Part shown: piece after piece, positions 5,923 through 9,876 of the stretch
Numbering within the stretch: position 1 is the first letter of the stretch
Layout: every line of letters starts with the position of its first letter
Source: Hyphomicrobiales bacterium
GTDB lineage: Bacteria; Pseudomonadota; Alphaproteobacteria; Rhizobiales; HXMU1428-3
DNA: 9,876 nucleotides
Direction: 5' to 3'
Assembly (NCBI GenBank): GCA_021775385.1
Contig: JAJFHW010000117.1
Location: 1-9,876 of the forward strand
Program-made: the position numbers and the translations under genes
The notes under the pieces: generated by a model
Database searches by the model: none
What the model saw: the letters and a program-made list of their open reading frames with translations, nothing else
What the model was told of the DNA's origin: nothing

Positions 5923-5960
5923 AAGAGGGAAAGCTTCACTAAACCGGAGCTTACCCTCTT
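5923..5960. repeat. Long interrupted inverted repeat between convergent genes
   Basis: The outer arms 5923-5929 and 5954-5960 pair over 7 bp. After one A-A mismatch, the inner arms 5931-5935 and 5948-5952 pair over 5 bp around a 12-base loop. Seven T (5916-5922) precede it on the plus strand, the wrong side for a plus-strand terminator, and the minus strand has A there. It is a strong structure without a standard terminator tail. The bases after it, to 6020, are pyrimidine-rich and contain no gene. Confidence 0.45.
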
Positions 5961-6021
5961 TACCTACTGTACGCTCTATATTCTACGTACTTCTCTGAGC
6001 CTCACTGTACCTTCTGTGAGT

Positions 6022-6369
6022 TTATAAAATTTCTTCCATTACATTGGCTGGACGTGCCAGTTTGGCCAGGTCACCATTAACAACAATTGGGCGTTCAATG
6101 AGAATTGGGTGAGCACACATTACTGTTATCAAGGCCTCTTCTGAGAGAGACGGGTCATTTAGCTCAAGTTCCTTATAAAGCTTTTCACCTGTGCGCATAA
6201 TATCGCGGGGGCTTAATTCTAATTTTAAAAGGAGTATTCCTAGATCATCAGCCGTTGGCGGGGTTTCTAAATAGAGTATGATTTCTGGCGTAATGCCTTT
6301 TTTCTCTAGATAAGACAGGGCTTGCTTTGATTTTGAACAGCGCGGGTTGTGATAGATTTGTACGGTCAT
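6022..6369 (-). CDS. arsC: ArsC-family arsenate reductase (glutaredoxin-type)
   Basis: A 115-residue thioredoxin-fold protein of the glutaredoxin-coupled ArsC family, close to the length of plain ArsC proteins. The expected active-site residues are present: Cys11 in HNPRCSKSKQ, and the arginine trio Arg59, Arg93 (IERPIVV) and Arg106 (ARPAN), which correspond to Cys12, Arg60, Arg94 and Arg107 of E. coli plasmid ArsC. It would reduce arsenate to arsenite with glutathione and glutaredoxin. No arsR, arsB, acr3 or arsH is nearby, so it is a lone homologue whose real substrate is uncertain; such isolated chromosomal copies need not confer resistance. AAAGAG lies about six bases before the ATG. The upstream gap to the caspase-like gene contains that gene's terminator, so arsC probably has its own promoter, which I could not pick out. 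Confidence 0.9.
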   Translation of the reverse strand: MTVQIYHNPRCSKSKQALSYLEKKGITPEIILYLETPPTADDLGILLLKLELSPRDIMRTGEKLYKELELNDPSLSEEALITVMCAHPILIERPIVVNGDLAKLARPANVMEEIL

Positions 6370-6525
6370 TTAGTTTCTCTTTGGGGGCTTGAGTTTTTGT
6401 ATTTTGGCCGAGTTTAATTAAAGTTCTTCTAGGATGTGGCTTGATCGCATGTATTTTCAATAGATGCAATGGGGCAATTATCATCGATAAGTGAGTGGTG
6501 GGGGTAGATTTTAGAAAAAATATAT

Positions 6526-6557
6526 AAAAAACCCCCACAATTAATGTGAGGGCTTTT
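6526..6557 (-). terminator. Intrinsic terminator of the caspase-like gene
   Basis: On the minus strand CCCTCACA (6545-6552) pairs with TGTGGGGG (6532-6539) over 8 bp with a single T-G wobble and a 5-base loop. Six U follow (6526-6531), and A residues precede the stem. It starts about 35 bases after the stop codon of the caspase-like gene and separates that gene from arsC. Confidence 0.88.
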
Positions 6558-6588
6558 GGTTTGTCGTTAACTTGGTCTTATTTGTGGG

Positions 6589-8367
6589 CTACTCGCCTGC
6601 GGCTTTACGAACGGCTTTTACTGTTCCTGGGCCATAGTTTCCGTCTGCTGCGCCACTGTAGTAGCCATAATTTTTTAGAATTTTTTGTAATTCTTTTCTA
6701 AAGGCAATTGGCCAGACTGTGTGGTTGCCAGTCATTTGGTCTTTGGAAAATTTATTTCCTTTTCTTATGGCTTTAAAAACGGCTTCAGCACCTTTTTTAT
6801 AATTTTGCTTAGTGCCACGGCCCGCTGCATACATCCAGCCTGTGTTATGGAGGCCCTGCAAGTCACCTGCATCAGCTGCTTGTTTGTAATACTTAAAGGC
6901 TTCGTAATAATTGGTCGATACGCCTTTGCCTGTTTCATACATCCAGCCAAGATTGGTCATTGAAAGTGCTTCGCCAAGAGCGATGGCTTTTTTGTAGTAG
7001 TGAATGGCTTTTGTGTAGTTTTTTTCAACGGCTGTGCCGTTTGTATACATCCAGCCAAGATTATTCATGGCCATGCTTTCGCCTTTGTCAGCTGCTTTTT
7101 GATACCATTCCAAGGCAACATGATAGTTGCGGGGGGTGCCGAAACCATTTTCGTTCATCCAGCCGACATCAGTCATCGACTTTGCGTGACCTTGATTTGC
7201 GGCCTGCAAATAAATTGACAAAGCTTTTTTCATATCTTTCTTAAACCCGCCTGTACCGTTTTGGTAGTTTTTGGCGCGGCGATAAAGATCGTCAGCTGGT
7301 TCGTGTGATTTTTTGGGGGTTGAAAGGTCTATTTTTGGTGTTGTTAACGTCGCAACAGCACTACCTTTTAGCTCTTTTAAGCGTGCTTGTGCCAAACGGT
7401 AGAAAATACCATCATGACATTCAGACAAGAAAGCTTTGACTTGGGCTTTGGTTGCTGTGGTTGCAATTTGTGGCCAAATACTACATGCGGACGTGATTTG
7501 AGGTGCATTGTTATTGATGACGACTTTGTTTTCAATTTTAATTGATTGTTTGAAATAAAATTCTTTACCGCTAATAGAGCCATAAACAAATGGCTGTTGG
7601 CGTCTATTTGTAGCTTTCATCACTTGGTCTCTCACTCTGCGGAACATGAGACTGATTTCAAGACCTGGAGTGGGTAGAGTTTTGACGAGAGCTTCCGCGA
7701 AGGGGCTGTTGCTACCTTCTCCATCTTCAGCTACCGTTCCGTGCTTTGATGCGTAGACAATTAGGCTGTCACCAACGGGCTCAACTGCTGCGAGGCCGCG
7801 CGAGACACTGCGCGTTCTGTTGTTTGATAATTTCATTTGTGCTGAAAACGGATTGTTGCGGCAGGCATCTAGCATGATGATGCGAAGGCGTTTGGCTCCT
7901 TCTATTGCGTTAGAGACTAGGTTTAGGGTTAGTGCTTCATGTTCTAGGTCTCTATCTCGGCGCAATTCTGCGTCGTTTGGAATGAGATAGTTTTTACCAG
8001 ACATTTCAATACCGTGACCCGCAAAATAAACGAGCGCTACTTCTGCTGTATCTGCCTTATTTGCAAAATTCCGAACTTCAGAGCGCATATCGTTTATGCC
8101 TAAGTTTGTTCGGAGTGTTACATCAAACCCAAGACTGCTGAGAACTGATGCTAATTTAGTAGCGTCTTGCACAGGGTTAGGCAGCTGACTCGCATGGTTG
8201 TAATTTGAGATGCCCATGACAAGTGCAACTCTTTTTTGCGCGGCTTTGGCTGAAATCGTAGTTGATGTGATGATCAGCCCGATTAGAACAAGTGGTAACA
8301 ATAAAGTTTTTACTAGATTGGACCTATGTATTTGGAAAAGAAGATTATTTGAGGCTGATTTATGCAT
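6589..8367 (-). CDS. Secreted caspase-fold protease with Sel1 repeats and a peptidoglycan-binding-like end
   Basis: A 592-residue protein, numbered here from the ATG at 8367. Residues about 20-43 form a hydrophobic signal peptide or anchor ending near SAKAA. A caspase-fold (peptidase C14) domain spans about 45-275. It carries His118 in YFAGHG and Cys169 in LDACRNNPF, the catalytic pair, with LVMGISNY at its start. After a linker come five Sel1-type repeats of about 36 residues (roughly 358-538) with recurring GWMY and N-Y-x-x-A. The last 35 residues (LQKILKNYGYYSGAADGNYG onward) resemble a peptidoglycan-binding type 1 motif. The protein is probably periplasmic or membrane-anchored and may bind cell wall; its substrate is unknown. 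GGAG lies six bases before the ATG at 8367, so I prefer it to the ATG at 8382, which adds five residues. It stands alone, about 300 bases after pyrD, with its own terminator. Confidence 0.9.
   Translation of the reverse strand: MHKSASNNLLFQIHRSNLVKTLLLPLVLIGLIITSTTISAKAAQKRVALVMGISNYNHASQLPNPVQDATKLASVLSSLGFDVTLRTNLGINDMRSEVRNFANKADTAEVALVYFAGHGIEMSGKNYLIPNDAELRRDRDLEHEALTLNLVSNAIEGAKRLRIIMLDACRNNPFSAQMKLSNNRTRSVSRGLAAVEPVGDSLIVYASKHGTVAEDGEGSNSPFAEALVKTLPTPGLEISLMFRRVRDQVMKATNRRQQPFVYGSISGKEFYFKQSIKIENKVVINNNAPQITSACSIWPQIATTATKAQVKAFLSECHDGIFYRLAQARLKELKGSAVATLTTPKIDLSTPKKSHEPADDLYRRAKNYQNGTGGFKKDMKKALSIYLQAANQGHAKSMTDVGWMNENGFGTPRNYHVALEWYQKAADKGESMAMNNLGWMYTNGTAVEKNYTKAIHYYKKAIALGEALSMTNLGWMYETGKGVSTNYYEAFKYYKQAADAGDLQGLHNTGWMYAAGRGTKQNYKKGAEAVFKAIRKGNKFSKDQMTGNHTVWPIAFRKELQKILKNYGYYSGAADGNYGPGTVKAVRKAAGE
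6829..7272 (-). repeat. DNA repeats of 108 bp encoding Sel1 units
   Basis: The motif catccagcc recurs with exact 108-base spacing (ACATCCAGCC at 6831, 6939 and 7047, and TCATCCAGCC at 7155). It encodes the GWMY or GWMN core of four consecutive 36-residue Sel1 repeats. A fifth, more divergent unit lies upstream in the protein. These are coding repeats in the caspase-like gene, which helix packing keeps in length register; they could recombine to change repeat number. Confidence 0.85.
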
Positions 8368-8665
8368 AATGGGCTCCGTCATTCCACTATTTACTTCGGT
8401 GATTTGGCTTTTCGTACTGGTGTATGAGTTGGTGCGTTCTCATGTTACTATTATTCATTTCATGCGAAACAATACTTTAAGAAAATTGATGACCTGGATG
8501 GATCTTGTTTTGTAATTTTGCGTTGCATAAATAAATGAATGACGATTAGTTTACTCGAAAATTTCTCTTTAGAAAAGGTGAACTGAATAATTTAATGTTT
8601 GCTGTTATCAACTTGCAGTAATTTTTGTGATTTTTCTTTTTTATTATTTAAATACAATGGGCTAT
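8368..8665. other. Intergenic region between pyrD and the caspase-like gene
   Basis: About 300 AT-rich bases without a supportable gene. The stretch should contain the end of the pyrD transcript and the promoter of the caspase-like gene, both minus strand. I found no promoter with two convincing hexamers; TTGATA on the minus strand at 8606-8611 is a possible -35 without a good -10. The only notable structure is the inverted repeat at 8655-8692. Confidence 0.4.
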
Positions 8666-8692
8666 TTACTCTGGTTTGCTATTGGCCCATTG
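8655..8692 (-). repeat. 8-bp inverted repeat around the pyrD stop, possible terminator
   Basis: CAATGGGC (8655-8662) and GCCCATTG (8685-8692) are perfect complements with a 22-base spacer that contains the pyrD stop codon (8666-8668). On the minus strand an A/T-rich tail follows, but the run nearest the stem is not pure U. It may terminate pyrD or be coincidental. Confidence 0.35.
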
Positions 8693-9754
8693 GTCGGCTG
8701 TTCGGCCACGAATGCTTGCAAGGGAGTGAAGGTTTTCTTTGTCTAGCCTTTGGCTGAGGCCTTTTAGGATGTTGCCTATTATTGCAGGACCCTGGTAAAT
8801 CATCCCGCTATAGAGTTGTATTAGGTTTGCTCCGGCTTCAAGTTTTTGCCATGCTGTTTCTGCATCCTCAATGCCACCGACGCCGATTATGGGCAAAGCG
8901 CCCTCTGAAATGAGGTGAGCTCTGGCTAGCATACGGGTTGATTTTTTGAATAGAGGCCGACCAGATAGTCCGCCAGCTTCATTTTTCAAACTTTGCTCTT
9001 TTAGGCCTTTTCTTGAGAGGGTTGTGTTTGAGATGATGACTGCATCTATTTTATGATCGAGCAATTTATAGATGATTGGTTCCAGGTCTTTATCTTCTAT
9101 ATCTGGGGCGATTTTTACAAAGATTGGTCGCATTCTTCCGCCATGGTCTATGATGTTTGTGCGAGCTTGCATGAGACCGCCTAAGAGCTCGTCAAGCGCT
9201 TGTGGGCTTTGTAAGTCTCTTAAGCCTGGTGTGTTCGGTGATGAGATGTTGATTGTAAAATAATCTGCGACGCCCTGGAATGTGTGAAACCCTTTTAAAT
9301 AATCTTCAATTCGATTATTGCTTTCTTTATTTGCACCAATGTTCACACCAATGACGCCATTCATTTTTCTACCCTGGAGCCTTAAAAGAGCGGCATCTTG
9401 GCCTTCATTATTAAAGCCAAGGCGGTTGATGACGGCATGATCTTTTTGCAATCTGAAAATACGAGGTTTTGGATTGCCTTCTTGAGGTTTTGGCGTGAGG
9501 GTGCCAACTTCAACAAATCCAAAACCTAAATCAACGAGTTCGTTAGCTACTTCAGCGTTTTTGTCGAAGCCTGGAGCCATGCCAAGGGGGTTTGTAATGT
9601 TTAGCCCCCATAAATTTTGCACTAATCTTTTGTCTTGATGTTTGCATCTATCAAAAGCTAAGCCTGTTTTTAGAGCTTTGATTGTTAACTCATGCGCTTT
9701 TTCAGGATCTATTTTAAAGATAGCTGGTTGCGCGAATTTATATAAGTTAACCAC
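8666..9754 (-). CDS. pyrD: Dihydroorotate dehydrogenase (quinone), class 2
   Basis: A 362-residue FMN enzyme that oxidises dihydroorotate to orotate in pyrimidine synthesis and passes electrons to ubiquinone at the inner membrane. The N-terminal helical extension (about 1-40, with FKIDPEKAHELTIKAL) is the quinone and membrane docking part specific to class 2. Landmarks follow in order: NPLGMAPGFDKNAE (55-68), VEVGTLTPKPQEGNPKPRIFR (81-101), INRLGFNN (109-116), NIGANK (138-143), and NISSPNTPGLRDLQ (169-182), which contains the class 2 catalytic serine. Then come FVKIAPD (212-218), ISNTT (241-245), GGLSGRPLF (261-269) and GVGGI (291-295). Length is normal. The start is GTG, preceded by a strong GGGAGGG site five bases away. 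Bases 9755-9876 upstream hold no gene or clear promoter. Confidence 0.97.
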   Translation of the reverse strand: MVNLYKFAQPAIFKIDPEKAHELTIKALKTGLAFDRCKHQDKRLVQNLWGLNITNPLGMAPGFDKNAEVANELVDLGFGFVEVGTLTPKPQEGNPKPRIFRLQKDHAVINRLGFNNEGQDAALLRLQGRKMNGVIGVNIGANKESNNRIEDYLKGFHTFQGVADYFTINISSPNTPGLRDLQSPQALDELLGGLMQARTNIIDHGGRMRPIFVKIAPDIEDKDLEPIIYKLLDHKIDAVIISNTTLSRKGLKEQSLKNEAGGLSGRPLFKKSTRMLARAHLISEGALPIIGVGGIEDAETAWQKLEAGANLIQLYSGMIYQGPAIIGNILKGLSQRLDKENLHSLASIRGRTADQWANSKPE

Positions 9755-9876
9755 TGTAGCCCTCCCTTTGTGCGGTTTTGTATCAGGTATGCTGATGTTG
9801 CACTTTGGCTTTTTATTTTATCATGCAAATTTACGGATTTTTATTACCATCCGTTTAAATTGTGCTCGTTTTTCAC

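Noticed and set aside
6829..7164. Regularly spaced DNA repeats, considered as a CRISPR or satellite array
   Set aside because: The 108-base period equals 36 codons and the repeats encode Sel1 units in frame within the caspase-like gene.
6960..7244. Plus-strand open frames opposite the Sel1 region
   Set aside because: They are antisense reflections of the repeat-coding sequence, with Cys/Ser-rich composition and no family resemblance.
8210..8515. Plus-strand open frame of 101 codons crossing the start of the caspase-like gene
   Set aside because: Half of it is antisense to the signal peptide and protease domain. It has no recognisable family, and the minus-strand gene is well supported.

Overview
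The window looks like chromosomal DNA from an alphaproteobacterium, most likely of the Hyphomicrobiales type and moderately AT-rich. This rests on gene content: glnK-amtB next to a tesB-type thioesterase and a UbiH-family hydroxylase, a DUF6460-like small membrane protein, a PdeM-like protein and a class 2 dihydroorotate dehydrogenase. I ran no search, so the taxon is an inference. No rRNA, tRNA, insertion sequence, integrase or CRISPR array was seen. Eight protein genes are supported.

Left part (1-2166), nitrogen control. glnK (PII) and amtB (ammonium channel) form a minus-strand operon. A strong sigma-54 (RpoN) -24/-12 match and an NtrC-like TGC-N11-GCA site lie upstream of glnK. The inferred leader of about 155 nt holds three successive inverted repeats. 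The operon ends in an 11-bp hairpin with a GAAA loop and a U tract. A perfect 16-bp inverted repeat separates it from tesB.

Middle (2167-5833). tesB (acyl-CoA thioesterase II, minus) and a UbiH/UbiF/VisC-family FAD hydroxylase (plus) are divergent. The hydroxylase converges, 18 bases apart, on a minus-strand gene whose protein keeps the scaffold of the PdeM phosphoesterase family but has lost nearly every metal-binding residue. This is the most unusual item in the window. A divergent two-helix DUF6460-like membrane protein follows.

Right part (5834-9876). Three minus-strand genes are transcribed in the order pyrD, a secreted or membrane-anchored caspase-fold protease with five Sel1 repeats and a C-terminal peptidoglycan-binding-like motif, then an ArsC-family reductase. 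The caspase-like gene has a clear terminator, and the intergenic gaps of about 200-300 bases suggest three separate units. Apart from the nitrogen operon, the genes appear to be housekeeping or accessory neighbours without an obvious shared pathway.
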